DNA of 64,000 bases, from positions 3,968,001-4,032,000 of the forward strand of contig NZ_JACHBQ010000001.1 in NCBI RefSeq assembly GCF_014200405.1, read 5' to 3'. The translations under genes were made by a program, and so were the position numbers. Shown one piece after another: positions 35,723 through 44,405 of the stretch. The notes under the pieces are model-generated. The model had not been told where the DNA came from. It searched no databases and was given only the letters and a program-made list of their open reading frames with translations. The stretch is from Cryobacterium roopkundense. Lineage in GTDB: Bacteria > Actinomycetota > Actinomycetes > Actinomycetales > Microbacteriaceae. Every line of letters begins with the position of its first letter. The stretch's first letter is position 1.

Positions 35723-35905
35723 TCACACGTGATGGTCGCGACGTGCGGTGCTGCGTTTGCGAAACCAATAGATCAGGTAGGCGGCGGAAACGAGCAGGAG
35801 GCCCACTCCGACATACCACGATGACGTGAAGAAGAGAAAGAGCAGTCCGACGAGTGCGAAGACCACGATCGGAACGAGATTCACGGAATCCAACTTGTCG
35901 TTCAC
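35723..35905 (-). CDS. small two-helix membrane protein
   Basis: This 60-residue protein has helices at about 10-27 and 31-47 and a basic cytoplasmic tail (FRKRSTARR). It begins with GTG preceded by GGGAGG. No family is recognised. It lies 30 bases downstream of the disrupted EamA transporter and may once have been its operon partner. Confidence 0.6.
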   Translation of the reverse strand: MNDKLDSVNLVPIVVFALVGLLFLFFTSSWYVGVGLLLVSAAYLIYWFRKRSTARRDHHV

Positions 35906-35935
35906 TCAGAACGCCTCCCACGAGAAACCTGCGCG

Positions 35936-36652
35936 TCAGTTGGCAGCAGAATACTCCTGCTGATCCCTTCTTGTCGGCACGATTTGCGCCTCTGCGGTGA
36001 CCTGATCGGAGCTTTCGGCGCGCACGGCGGCGATTCCACCGAGGATCAGGGCTCCACCCACGAGCTGAATTGGCGTGAGATTCTCGCCGAGGAGCAGCCA
36101 CGCAAACAGTGACGCGAAAACGACCTCGAGCAGGGCAACGAAGGATGCCATCCGTGATCCGAGAGCCGCGGCCGCCGTGATGCCCGCTGCGTAGGCGAGC
36201 GAGGTGGCGACAACAGCGACGACGAGCAGGGGAACCCACCAGGGCAGGACTGTACCGAAGAGGGGAACGCCACTGAACGTCGCGGTAAAGGGCAGCAGCC
36301 CGGTAGAGCCAAGAATTCCCAGCAAGAGTCCGCCGATCACCAGGCCCGATGCCGCGAAGGCCACCGGGGGCAGCCCGTCGCTCGGGCGGGCCGCCATCAC
36401 GAAGAATACCGCGCAGCTGACCATGGCGAGGGTCGCAAACAGGAGGCCGATCGGGTTGACGGCCTGCACAGCGCCGGGACCGATCACGAGCACGAGGCCG
36501 CAGACGGCGAGGGCGGAGCCGACGAGAACCAGAGGCCGCGGCATCCGCTTAGTCGTGACCCAGGCGACAGCCACGAGAAGGAGCGGCGCGAGTAGTTCGA
36601 TGAGCAGGGCGGTGGAGACCGGAATGGTCTGGATGGCCGCGAAGTAGGTGAG
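35936..36652 (-). pseudogene. EamA transporter, 3' part (split by IS21 element)
   Basis: This fragment encodes the last 238 residues of an EamA/DMT-family permease (about eight helices, second EamA repeat intact with SRMASFVALLEVVFASLFAWLLLGE). Its first codons read LTYFAAIQT, which continue exactly from the last codon of the 5' fragment at 39224-39472. Removing the element and one copy of the TTGG duplication restores an uninterrupted frame of about 321 residues. A short ORF may still start inside the IS end (36682), but the product would lack the first two or three helices, so function is unlikely. Original role: export of a small metabolite. Confidence 0.93.
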
Positions 36653-36692
36653 TTGGTGAATATTGGCTTCGATGGACACCACCTATGGTGCG

Positions 36693-36761
36693 GTTGAGCC
36701 CCACTGTTCAGATGCGTGACTTGCATCGTTCAGCCCCACTACCGGCGTGGTTGAGCCCCAC
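36693..36761 (+). repeat. left triple terminal repeats of the IS21 element
   Basis: Three copies of GTT(G/C)AGCCCCAC lie at 36693-36704, 36728-36739 and 36750-36761. Such multiple end repeats are the binding sites for the IstA transposase in the IS21 family. Confidence 0.85.
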
Positions 36762-36769
36762 CTGAAAAG

Positions 36770-36806
36770 CTCCTTCCACCAGGTGAGCGCCACCTGGTGG
36801 AAGGAG
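36770..36806 (+). promoter_or_regulatory. hairpin that hides the istA ribosome binding site
   Basis: A 16-bp perfect stem (36770-36785 with 36791-36806) closes a 5-base AGCGC loop. Its right arm contains GGAAGGAG, the ribosome site of istA, 8 bases before the ATG. On a transcript entering from outside, the site would be paired; a promoter starting inside the stem would leave it free. Confidence 0.7.
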
Positions 36807-36814
36807 TACCGGTA

Positions 36815-38365
36815 ATGGTACGGAAGATCAAAGCGAAGCAGATCCTGCAGCTTCGTAATCAGGGCTTGTCGCGACGGGCGATCGAGTCCGCCCAGGGCAT
36901 GTCCCGGCACAGCATTCGAGCGGTGCTCGATGCTGCAGAGCGGCTCGGGCTCGGCTGGGATGACGTCGCCGAGTTGTCGGAGGCCGCGGTGTATTCGACG
37001 TTGTTCCCCGGCCGCGGCGTCCACGAGTCTGTCTTCGCGCAGCCGGACTGGGGCCGGGTGCATACCGAACTCGCGCGGGTGGGAGTGACGTTGAAGCTGT
37101 TGCACCAGGAGTATGTCGACCAGGCAGCGATGGCGCAGGCGACGATGAGTTACGACCGGTTCTGCCGGCTCTATGCCGAGCACGCCGCAGTCTCGGGGGC
37201 GACATCCCGGGTCGGCCACAAAGCCGGCCGCAGCATCGAGGTCGACTGGTCCGGGCCGACGATGCAACTGCTCGACCCGACGACGGGCGAGATGTCGAAG
37301 GTGTATTTATTCGTCGCGTGCCTGCCGTTCAGCCGCTATGCGTTTGTTGAAGCGACCCTGGATATGCGGCAGGAGGCGTGGTTGCGTGCGCACACGGCGA
37401 TGTTCGCCTTCTTCGGCGGCAGCGTCCCGCGCCTGGTGCCGGACAACTTGAAGACCGGAGTCATCTCCCACCCCAAGGAGGGCGAAGTCGTTCTCAACGA
37501 TGCCTACCGGGAAATGGCGGCGCACTACTCGGCGGCGGTGCTGCCCGGGAGGGTTCGGCACCCGCGCGACAAAAGTAGCACTGAGAACACGGTGGCCCAT
37601 GTCGCGACCTGGGTCATCGCCGGTTTGAGGAAGGAGACGTTCACCTCGCTGGCGCAGTTGCGCCGGCGAATCCGGGAACAGATGGAGGCCTACAACCGGG
37701 AGCCTTTCCAGAAACGTGTCGGGTCCCGCCTCAGCGTGTTCACCACCGAGGAGAAGCCGTTGTTGCAGGCGCTGCCGGCGGCACCGTTTGAAATCAGCAC
37801 GTGGTCCTATAAACGCAAGGTCAACGCCAACGCCCACGTGGTCTGGGCCAAGAATTTCTACTCCGTTCCCTTCAGCCACATCGGCGCCCTGGTGGACCTT
37901 CGCCTCACCGAGACGGTGTTAGAGGTTTATCGGCGCGATGAGCGTCTGGCCAGCCATTTGCTGCTGCCAGCAACGACCAGCAACCAGTATCGGACCAACG
38001 ATGCGGACTTGCCCGAGGGGCGCAGCTTCCAGGCCTGGGACCGACCTCGGATCGAGGAATGGGCCGCGCGGATCGGGCCGGCAACACTCACCGTGACGGC
38101 CAAGATCTTCGAGACCGTCTTCATCGACGAGGCCGGCTTCGACGCCGCACTGGCCGTGCTGAAACTCTCGCGCCGTTTCCCGTCGGCCCGGGTCGAGGCC
38201 GCCTGCGCACTCGCGCTGCGGGGCCCGGTCCGCTCTCCGCGTTATGCGCATTTGCGACCGATCCTCGATACCGGGCAAGACAAAACCGGACAGGCCCCTG
38301 AACCGGAACCGGACCATGGCGGTTACGTTCGTGGCAGCGCTTATTACGCCGGAGGGAACCGTTGA
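36815..38365 (+). CDS. istA: IS21-family transposase IstA
   Basis: This 516-residue transposase has an N-terminal helix-turn-helix (LRNQGLSRRAIESAQGMSRHSIRAVLD), an integrase-core DDE domain with first Asp in GRSIEVDWSGPTM near residue 138, a second in VPDNLKTGV near 207 and the Glu in RDKSSTENTV near 252, and a C-terminal beta-barrel with the Mu-type fold. All catalytic residues are present. ATG 36815 is used because GGAAGGAG is placed well upstream; an in-frame GTG at 36797 lies inside the hairpin. It acts with IstB. Confidence 0.95.
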   Translation: MVRKIKAKQILQLRNQGLSRRAIESAQGMSRHSIRAVLDAAERLGLGWDDVAELSEAAVYSTLFPGRGVHESVFAQPDWGRVHTELARVGVTLKLLHQEYVDQAAMAQATMSYDRFCRLYAEHAAVSGATSRVGHKAGRSIEVDWSGPTMQLLDPTTGEMSKVYLFVACLPFSRYAFVEATLDMRQEAWLRAHTAMFAFFGGSVPRLVPDNLKTGVISHPKEGEVVLNDAYREMAAHYSAAVLPGRVRHPRDKSSTENTVAHVATWVIAGLRKETFTSLAQLRRRIREQMEAYNREPFQKRVGSRLSVFTTEEKPLLQALPAAPFEISTWSYKRKVNANAHVVWAKNFYSVPFSHIGALVDLRLTETVLEVYRRDERLASHLLLPATTSNQYRTNDADLPEGRSFQAWDRPRIEEWAARIGPATLTVTAKIFETVFIDEAGFDAALAVLKLSRRFPSARVEAACALALRGPVRSPRYAHLRPILDTGQDKTGQAPEPEPDHGGYVRGSAYYAGGNR

Positions 38366-39111
38366 GCGCTCTGGACGGTGAGACCAAACGCAAGCTCCGC
38401 GAGATGAACGCCGGCGAGCTCCTGCAGGCCATCGACCTGCAGGACGAGATTCTCTCGATCAGCCTGACCTTCGAGGAACGGGTCCGGCTCGTTGTTGACG
38501 ACGCCTACTCGACGTTCATGCATTCCAAGGTTGACGGGCTGATCCGGCGGGCGGGACTTCGTTATCCGAACGCGGATCTGCGCCGCATCGACCTCCTTGA
38601 CGAGCGCGGCCTCAACCGGCAGGTGCTGACCCAGCTCGGGACCTGCTCGTTCGTCACCCGGCAACAGAACGTCGTCTTCCAAGGCTTCACCGGGTCGGGA
38701 AAGTCGTATCTAGGATGCGCTCTCGCCAAACGTGCTTGCGAGCATCGCATCCGCGCCCATTACGTCCGAATGCCCGACCTCGAGGAAGCTTGGGTCGCCG
38801 CCCAGGATACAACCGGTGGGGCGGGAAAGTTCCTGCGGAAGTATGCCGCCTTCACGCTCTTGGTCATCGATGAGTGGCTGCTGGATAAGCCGACGGAATC
38901 GATGCGGACGATGCTGCTGGAGCTGATGGAGCGCCGTTACGGCGAGACGTCGACGGTGTTCTGCACCCAGTATCAGCAGAAGGACTGGCACCAACGCCTC
39001 GGCGCCGGCGTTCACGCCGACGCCATCATGGATCGCATCATCCACAACACGACCTGGGTCGACACTGGCACCTACAACATGAGAGAACAAGCCGCCCTCG
39101 CGACCGCGTAA
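38362..39111 (+). CDS. istB: IS21-family helper ATPase IstB
   Basis: This 249-residue AAA+ ATPase loads the IstA transposase onto target DNA. Walker A is GFTGSGKSYL near residue 107 and Walker B is TLLVIDEW near 165; both are intact. It begins at TTG 38362, preceded by GGAGGG and overlapping the istA stop, so translation is coupled. Confidence 0.95.
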   Translation: MSALDGETKRKLREMNAGELLQAIDLQDEILSISLTFEERVRLVVDDAYSTFMHSKVDGLIRRAGLRYPNADLRRIDLLDERGLNRQVLTQLGTCSFVTRQQNVVFQGFTGSGKSYLGCALAKRACEHRIRAHYVRMPDLEEAWVAAQDTTGGAGKFLRKYAAFTLLVIDEWLLDKPTESMRTMLLELMERRYGETSTVFCTQYQQKDWHQRLGAGVHADAIMDRIIHNTTWVDTGTYNMREQAALATA

Positions 39112-39130
39112 TCGGTGACGGGGAGCACCA

Positions 39131-39209
39131 GTGGGGCTGAGCCACACCACCCCTGGTGCTCTTCCGCACGACTGGTGGGGCTCAACGGCACGATCGGGTG
39201 GGGCTCAAC
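39131..39209 (-). repeat. right triple terminal repeats of the IS21 element
   Basis: GTGGGGCT(C/G)A(A/G)C copies lie at 39131-39142, 39175-39186 and 39198-39209, inverted relative to those at the left end. The innermost copy is the most diverged. Confidence 0.85.
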
Positions 39210-39223
39210 GGCTCGAATACTCA

Positions 39224-39472
39224 TTGGGTGGCGGCGACTCCGACCGCTGCCATCACAAGAACGCGGCGGCGCGCGCGCCAGAGGGCGTTCCACCTGCCGC
39301 GAAGGGAAACAATGGCGAATGGAAGTAGCACGAGCGCTCCGATCAGGGCGCGTGCGGTGACGGCGGCCGTCGGCGACCAGCCCGCCTCGAGGAGCGGCTT
39401 GATGAATGCGCCGGATGTTCCGAACGAGACGGCCGCGAGCACGGCTACCATCAGGCCCGCCGACGTTGACAT
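39224..39472 (-). pseudogene. EamA transporter, 5' part (split by IS21 element)
   Basis: These 83 codons hold the first two or three helices of the EamA permease (STSAGLMVAVLAAVSFGTSG, TARALIGALVLLPFAI). The frame reaches the target duplication at codon CAA and then meets a stop inside the element. It continues at 36652. ATG 39472 is the natural start. It is divergent from the CGNR regulator gene, with 92 bases between. Confidence 0.93.
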
Positions 39473-39511
39473 GACTCTCACACTGACTCCCTGTTTTGGT
39501 CGACAGTTATG

Positions 39512-39530
39512 GTCTAGACTGCCTTTAGAC
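39512..39530. promoter_or_regulatory. direct repeats between eamA and the CGNR gene
   Basis: TAGAC occurs at 39515-39519 (inside the palindrome GTCTAGAC, 39512-39519) and at 39526-39530, spaced 11 bases, one helical turn. The site is midway between the divergent starts and could bind the CGNR protein. Confidence 0.4.
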
Positions 39531-39564
39531 AGTAACAATACGAGAGAAGGTGTGAGGAGTCAAC

Positions 39565-40119
39565 ATGCATTTTGCCCCTGACACAGAGGACTCCCTGGAA
39601 TTTGCGGTCGCCCTCGGAAACACCCACCCCGGGGCATCGCGAAGCGGCGTAGATGAGCTCGCCAGTGTGGATCAGTTGCTCGCCCTCGTGGCGGGGTACC
39701 CCTTCTCTGGACGGATCGACGGCGATGAGGTCGAACTGCGAGACGTGCGACAGGCCCGGGAGCTCATTCGGCAGGTGTGGACTCTCGACCGCGATGCCGC
39801 CGTGGCAGTCGTGAATCGCATGCTGCGGGACGCGAAGGCGCTGCCGTACCTGGCGCGGCACGACGGATCCGACTGGCACCTGCACGCAACCTCGCCCGAC
39901 GCTCCGCTGGGGGAGCGAATGCGGGTGGAGGCATCACTCGCGCTTACTGACGTTATTCGTATGAACGAGACACGACGCCTGCGGCTCTGTGAAGCGGATG
40001 ATTGCACCGGCCTCATCCTGGATCTGTCCCGGAACGGCTCCAAGCGCTACTGCAGCGTTCGGTGCGGCAGCCGCATGAACATGATCGCCTTCCGTGGACG
40101 GCAGGCGGGCGACGCCTAG
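39565..40119 (+). CDS. CGNR zinc-finger transcriptional regulator
   Basis: This 184-residue protein has an N-terminal ABATE-like stress domain (about 1-130) and a C-terminal CGNR-type treble-clef zinc finger. The finger has Cys in LRLCEADDCTGLILD near residues 141-147 and YCSVRCGSRMNM near 164-169; the family name-giving C-G-N-R appears here as CGSRMN. Such proteins regulate nearby transporter genes. Its promoter region is shared with the now split EamA transporter, the probable target. The start follows GAGAGAAGG. Confidence 0.9.
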   Translation: MHFAPDTEDSLEFAVALGNTHPGASRSGVDELASVDQLLALVAGYPFSGRIDGDEVELRDVRQARELIRQVWTLDRDAAVAVVNRMLRDAKALPYLARHDGSDWHLHATSPDAPLGERMRVEASLALTDVIRMNETRRLRLCEADDCTGLILDLSRNGSKRYCSVRCGSRMNMIAFRGRQAGDA

Positions 40120-40174
40120 CGGCATCCGCTCTCTGGGTTAGTGGTGTCGATGTGCGCTCGGTAGGTTTGCCTGC

Positions 40175-41410
40175 ATGCCAAGAATCCTGCGGTTCGGGCG
40201 TCGTGGCACATTTTGGTCGGCCGCCGCCGTTCTGGCCCTGTGCCTGTGGGCGAGCGGTGCGCCGAGCGTGCTCTACCCGGTCTACGCGGCGGAGTGGAAC
40301 CTGTCGTCGGTTGTCACGACCTCGGTATTCGGCGCCTACCCGCTGGCGCTCCTTGTCGTTCTGTTGGTCTTCGGTGGGCTGTCCGACGCGATCGGCCGTC
40401 GGCGCGCGATGCTGGTGGGCGTGGCACTCATCACGCTGTCGGCGGCGATCTTCGCCGTGGCGCCGAACGTGGGCTTTCTCTTTGCCGGGCGCGTGCTGCA
40501 GGGCGTAGGCACGGGATTTGCGATCGGGGCGGCCAGCGCGGCCCTCGTGGAGAACAACACCTCGCGCAACCCGCGGTTCGCGAGCTCGATGGCCACGGTG
40601 TCCACCTCGACGGGGTTGACCCTTGCGCTCTTCGCTTCCGGGGTGCTGGTGCAGTTGGCGCCCCTACCTCTCGTGCTCAGCTTTGCGGTTCTGTTTGTGC
40701 TGGGACTGTTCGTGCTCGGTCTGGTGTGGTGCACGCCCGGTGATGCGCCCCACACGCTGGTTCGCGTGCGGCCGCAGGCCCCACGTTTTCCGCGCGGCAT
40801 GATGCGGGTGTTCATGCTGTCAACGGTATCCGTCGCCGTGGCATATTCCATTGGCGCCATGTTTCTGTCCCTGGGCGCCCAGATGGCCAGGGACCTCACT
40901 GGAACGAGCAACGTGATGGTCGTCGGCGGGCTGCTCGCCGTCTCCTCACTGACCATCGGCGTGACCGCTCTGCTCCTCAGCCGGGTGCACGCCCACCTCT
41001 CGATCATGATCGGTGCCGTGGTGTCGCTCGCCGGACTTGGCCTCATGGCGGCCACGACGGCATCCGGTTCGGTGGTGCTTTTCCTGGTGTGGTGCGTGGT
41101 GGGCGGCATCGGATACTCCTTCGCGTTCACGGGCGGGCTGACCCTGCTCAACCGCACGGCCCCCGAGCATCACCGCGGCGGAACCCTGTCGCTGATGTAC
41201 CTCTTCAGCTACCTGATGCAGGCGGTGACGGCGATCGGGGCGGGGGCCCTCGTCACGGGCCTCGGCCTCGGAGTGGCCCTCGGTATCGCCGTGCCCGTGC
41301 TCGGGGTTCTCTGCATGGTGGGGCTGGTCCTTGCGGCGGTGGACCTCGTGGCCCGGCGCCGGATTTTCCTGGATGCGGCGCTGGGGGCTTCGCCCAGCGA
41401 GGCCGCATAG
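40175..41410 (+). CDS. MFS transporter
   Basis: This 411-residue protein has 12 predicted helices. Motif A GGLSDAIGRRRAM sits between helices 2 and 3 (near residue 67) and GRVLQGVGTGFAIGA in helix 4 near 104 is typical of drug/sugar effluxers. The substrate is not predictable. The gene lies 55 bases after the CGNR gene and 47 bases before an adenine deaminase, which raises the possibility of purine transport. Confidence 0.88.
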   Translation: MPRILRFGRRGTFWSAAAVLALCLWASGAPSVLYPVYAAEWNLSSVVTTSVFGAYPLALLVVLLVFGGLSDAIGRRRAMLVGVALITLSAAIFAVAPNVGFLFAGRVLQGVGTGFAIGAASAALVENNTSRNPRFASSMATVSTSTGLTLALFASGVLVQLAPLPLVLSFAVLFVLGLFVLGLVWCTPGDAPHTLVRVRPQAPRFPRGMMRVFMLSTVSVAVAYSIGAMFLSLGAQMARDLTGTSNVMVVGGLLAVSSLTIGVTALLLSRVHAHLSIMIGAVVSLAGLGLMAATTASGSVVLFLVWCVVGGIGYSFAFTGGLTLLNRTAPEHHRGGTLSLMYLFSYLMQAVTAIGAGALVTGLGLGVALGIAVPVLGVLCMVGLVLAAVDLVARRRIFLDAALGASPSEAA

Positions 41411-41457
41411 AGTCGATGGAGCATTCCCGCCTCACTGTTCTACCGAAAGGCCCCGCC

Positions 41458-42456
41458 ATGATCACCACCCTGCCCAAGGTCGAGCTGCACCTGCACATCG
41501 AGGGAACGCTCGAGCCGGAGCTCATCATGCAACTGGCCGAGCGCAACGGCATCCGCTTGCCCTATGCCGATCTCGACGACCTGCGGCGACAGTACGAGTT
41601 CACCGACCTGCAGTCATTTCTGAACCTCTACTACGCCAACCTCGACGTGCTGGTGACCGAGCAGGATTTCAGCGACCTCACGCGCGCGTACCTCAAACGG
41701 GCTCAGGCGGCCGGGGTGCGGCACGCGGAGATCTTCATGGATCCGCAGGCGCACACCTCCCGCGGGATCGCCCTCGCGACCTGCGTGAACGGGGTCTCCC
41801 AGGCGTTGGCCGACAGTGTGACGGAGTTCGGAATATCGACGTCACTCATTGTGACGTTCCTGCGCGACCGACCGGCTGCGGAGGCACTCGAGGTGCTCAC
41901 CGAGCTGATCTCCCTCGACGCGCCGATCATTGGCATTGGCCTGGACTCGGCCGAGGTGGGGCATCCACCGATCGATTTCGTCGAGGTGTTCGCGCTCGCA
42001 CGGGCACACGGGCTCGAGTGCGTGGCGCACGCGGGCGAGGAGGGCCCGCCGGAGTACGTGTGGCAGGCGCTCGACCTCCTGAAGGTGTCGCGCATCGACC
42101 ACGGCATTCGCAGCCTCGAAGACGACGCGCTCGTGGACTACCTCGTGCAGAATGAGATCCCCCTCACGGTCTGCCCGTTCTCCAACGTGCGACTGCGGGT
42201 CGTCGACCGCCTCGAAGACCACCCACTGCCGGCGATGCTCGCGCGTGGACTGCTCGTGACGATCAACTCCGACGACCCGGCCTACTTCGGCAGCTACCTC
42301 GACGACAACTTTCGCGGCCTGCAGCAGACGTTCGGGCTCGATGCGCCCGCGATGGCCGCCCTCTCGCGCAACGCCGTTCAGGCTGCCTTTCTCGCGGATG
42401 CCGAGCGGGCGCCGCTTCTCGCCGAGATCGAGGCCTGGCTCGCGGAGCAGCTCTAG
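41458..42456 (+). CDS. adenine deaminase-type member of the adenosine deaminase family
   Basis: This 332-residue TIM-barrel metal hydrolase has the zinc ligands HLHIEGT (residues 11-17), the substrate-binding GLDSAEVGHPP near 161, HAGEEGPPEYVW near 194 (His and catalytic Glu), and the last Asp pair NSDDPAYFG near 271. The LDS(A/S)E.GHPP pattern in place of the adenosine deaminase GIDLAGDE-type segment is typical of the Aah1-like adenine deaminases, which convert adenine to hypoxanthine. ATG 41458 is chosen because the family's N-terminus begins there; the longer frame upstream runs through the MFS gene. Confidence 0.88.
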   Translation: MITTLPKVELHLHIEGTLEPELIMQLAERNGIRLPYADLDDLRRQYEFTDLQSFLNLYYANLDVLVTEQDFSDLTRAYLKRAQAAGVRHAEIFMDPQAHTSRGIALATCVNGVSQALADSVTEFGISTSLIVTFLRDRPAAEALEVLTELISLDAPIIGIGLDSAEVGHPPIDFVEVFALARAHGLECVAHAGEEGPPEYVWQALDLLKVSRIDHGIRSLEDDALVDYLVQNEIPLTVCPFSNVRLRVVDRLEDHPLPAMLARGLLVTINSDDPAYFGSYLDDNFRGLQQTFGLDAPAMAALSRNAVQAAFLADAERAPLLAEIEAWLAEQL

Positions 42457-42462
42457 CGCGCC

Positions 42463-42861
42463 TCAGTCGACTGGAGTCACCCGCGGGGGAATCACAGCCA
42501 CGACGTCGATCTCCACCAGGATATCGAGGAGTTGAGACCCGACTGTGGTTCGCACGGGAAACGGTGCCGTGAAGAATTCCGCGTAGGCGCGGTTGTACTC
42601 AGCGAAATCGCGCTTCAGATGCTGTAAATGCACGGTCACCTTGACGCAGTCATCGAGCGTTGCGCCCTGCTCGGCGAGAACGGCAGAAAGGTTGCGCAAC
42701 ACCTGCCGAGTCTGGTCACCAACGTTGTCGGGCATGACGCCGGTTTCGGGTTCGTGGGGAGCGAATCCAGCGCTGAAGAAGAGACCGTGAGAGATCACCG
42801 CCTGGCTGTACGGGCCGATCGGACGTGGAGCTCGGGCCGTGTCGACCACAATTTTCGTCAT
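42463..42861 (-). CDS. RidA-family protein
   Basis: This 132-residue protein of the YjgF/YER057c/UK114 family is a trimeric enamine/imine deaminase that clears reactive PLP-enzyme by-products. Markers are RPIGPYSQAV near residue 13, GDQTRQVLRNLSAVL near 48 and the late PVRTTVGSQLLDILVEIDVVA with the substrate-binding Arg. It lies 24 bases downstream of the amidase on the same strand, so it belongs to the palindrome-controlled catabolic cluster, where two aminotransferases could make such by-products. Confidence 0.93.
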   Translation of the reverse strand: MTKIVVDTARAPRPIGPYSQAVISHGLFFSAGFAPHEPETGVMPDNVGDQTRQVLRNLSAVLAEQGATLDDCVKVTVHLQHLKRDFAEYNRAYAEFFTAPFPVRTTVGSQLLDILVEIDVVAVIPPRVTPVD

Positions 42862-42885
42862 GACAGTCCTTCGTCTTGTTCGGTC

Positions 42886-44286
42886 TCAGGCGTTCAGGAG
42901 GGGAGGACGTCCGAAGGGGACGGCGTCGGAGTACGCCGATGCAGCGCGCAGTACGAGGCGATCAGCATGACGCGGGCCGACGATCTGCAACCCGATCGGC
43001 AGGCCGGTGGATGTCGTGCCGCACGGCACGGTTGCGGCCGGTTGCTGGGTGAGATTGAACGGATAGGTGAACGGCGTCCATTCCGCCCATCGCGTGAGGC
43101 CTGATCCCGCCGGGACCTCGTGACCGATATCGAAGGCTCCCATGGGGAGGGTCGGTGTCACCAGCAGGTCGTAAGTCTCGTGGAACGCACCCATCTGTAG
43201 TCCCAGGTCAGCCCGAACCTGGGTGGCGGCCAGAAAGTCCATGGCGCTGAAGCCCTGGCCCGCGCGGGCAACCTCGAGAAGACCGGGATCGAGTTCGTTC
43301 CAGCGTTCGGGGTCGAAAGCCTGGATGACCTTGCCCGCACCCGCGAACCAGAGCGTGTGATATGCATCAATCGGGTCACTGAAACCGGGGTTGACCTCCT
43401 CGACGATGGCGCCGAGATCCGCCAGGACCTTGACCGCCGCGTCCACGGATGCCGCAACGTCGGGGTCGACATCGGCGAATCCGAGGTCGCGGCTGTAGCC
43501 GATACGCAAACCGGCGATGCCGGATTTGAGTCCGGTCTGGAAGGATGCCGTCGGCTGGGCCAGGGCGGACCAGTCGCGCGAGTCGAACCCGGTGAGCACA
43601 TCCATCATGAGGGCGGCGTCGTCGACTGTTCTCGTCATGGGCCCGATATGCGCCAGTGTGCCGAAAGGGCTCGTCGGATAGAGCGGCACGGCACCGTAGG
43701 TCGGTTTCACTCCGACTATCCCCGAGAACGCCGCCGGGATCCGCACCGAGCCGCCGCCGTCGGTCCCCACAGACAGGGCACCCATACCGAGAGCGACGGC
43801 GGCAGCAGAGCCACCGCTGGACCCGCCGCTGGTCTTCGTGGGATCCCAGGGGTTGCCTGTGTTGCCGATCAGTGGGTTGTCGGTGACACCCTTCCACCCG
43901 AATTCGGGCGTGGTGGTCTTTCCGATGAGCACGGCGCCGGCCTCACGCAGCCGAGCGACGGAGGGGGCATCCTCCGTGGGGTCCTGTTCGTCGCTGATCA
44001 GACGCGACCCGCGCATGGTGGGCCAGCCGCGGGTCAGAAGGAGATCCTTGATGCTGGTGGGCACGCCGTCGAGGGTCCCTTGGGGAGTTCCTGCCTGCCA
44101 GCGGGTTTCGGATTCTCGTGCCTGCCGCAGGGTCTCGGTTTCGTCCACCAGGCAGAACGCGTTGACTATGCCATCGAAGCGTTCAATGCGCTCCAAGGCG
44201 GCTTGCGCGGCTTCAACGGGGGACACCGTTTTGCGGCGGAATGCGGAGAGGAGTTCGATGGCGGTCATGTCGGCAAGGTCGGTCAT
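42886..44286 (-). CDS. amidase (amidase signature family)
   Basis: This 466-residue hydrolase of C-N amide bonds has the Ser-cisSer-Lys triad: Lys in VPTSIKDLLL near residue 76, and the Ser-rich loop TSGGSSGGSAAAVALG near 150-165 with the nucleophile shortly after (GTDGGGSVRIP). No signal peptide is seen. ATG 44286 is used; an extension to 44346 would run into the palindromic operator. It is the first gene of a two-gene unit with ridA, divergent from the class III aminotransferase across a pair of operators. The substrate is unknown; in this context an acyl amide or lactam derivative is plausible. Confidence 0.92.
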   Translation of the reverse strand: MTDLADMTAIELLSAFRRKTVSPVEAAQAALERIERFDGIVNAFCLVDETETLRQARESETRWQAGTPQGTLDGVPTSIKDLLLTRGWPTMRGSRLISDEQDPTEDAPSVARLREAGAVLIGKTTTPEFGWKGVTDNPLIGNTGNPWDPTKTSGGSSGGSAAAVALGMGALSVGTDGGGSVRIPAAFSGIVGVKPTYGAVPLYPTSPFGTLAHIGPMTRTVDDAALMMDVLTGFDSRDWSALAQPTASFQTGLKSGIAGLRIGYSRDLGFADVDPDVAASVDAAVKVLADLGAIVEEVNPGFSDPIDAYHTLWFAGAGKVIQAFDPERWNELDPGLLEVARAGQGFSAMDFLAATQVRADLGLQMGAFHETYDLLVTPTLPMGAFDIGHEVPAGSGLTRWAEWTPFTYPFNLTQQPAATVPCGTTSTGLPIGLQIVGPRHADRLVLRAASAYSDAVPFGRPPLLNA

Positions 44287-44313
44287 TGTCCTAGTGTGAG
44301 GGTGAAAGAAGAA

Positions 44314-44327
44314 GATTGTCAACAATC
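44314..44327. promoter_or_regulatory. palindromic operator, site 1
   Basis: GATTGTCAACAATC, a 6-2-6 perfect palindrome, lies 27 bases upstream of the amidase start. It belongs to a five-member set in this cluster and is the likely site for the GntR/FCD regulator. Confidence 0.8.
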
Positions 44328-44363
44328 GACCTTGCCTCCGGCGCACCGCAGTTATAGGGTGTC

Positions 44364-44377
44364 TATTGTTGACAATC
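44364..44377. promoter_or_regulatory. palindromic operator, site 2
   Basis: TATTGTTGACAATC lies 28 bases upstream of the class III aminotransferase start and 50 bases from site 1. It contains TTGACA, so it may overlap a -35 box. Confidence 0.8.
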
Positions 44378-44405
44378 TACTTCTATACGAGCTGAGGACG
44401 TTCCG

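Larger units (their letters stand above)
36657..39223 (+). mobile_element. IS21-family insertion sequence with 4-bp target duplication
   Basis: A 2,567-bp element starts TGAATATT and ends AATACTCA (TG...CA ends, as is normal for IS21). It is flanked on both sides by TTGG (36653-36656 and 39224-39227). It carries istA and istB, overlapping by four bases, and triple terminal repeats at each end. It has split an EamA transporter gene. Both genes are intact, so it should be mobile. Confidence 0.95.

Noticed and set aside
44314..44377. the paired palindromes as inverted ends of a tiny mobile element
   Set aside because: The same palindrome occurs at three other promoters of the cluster, which fits operators and not element ends.
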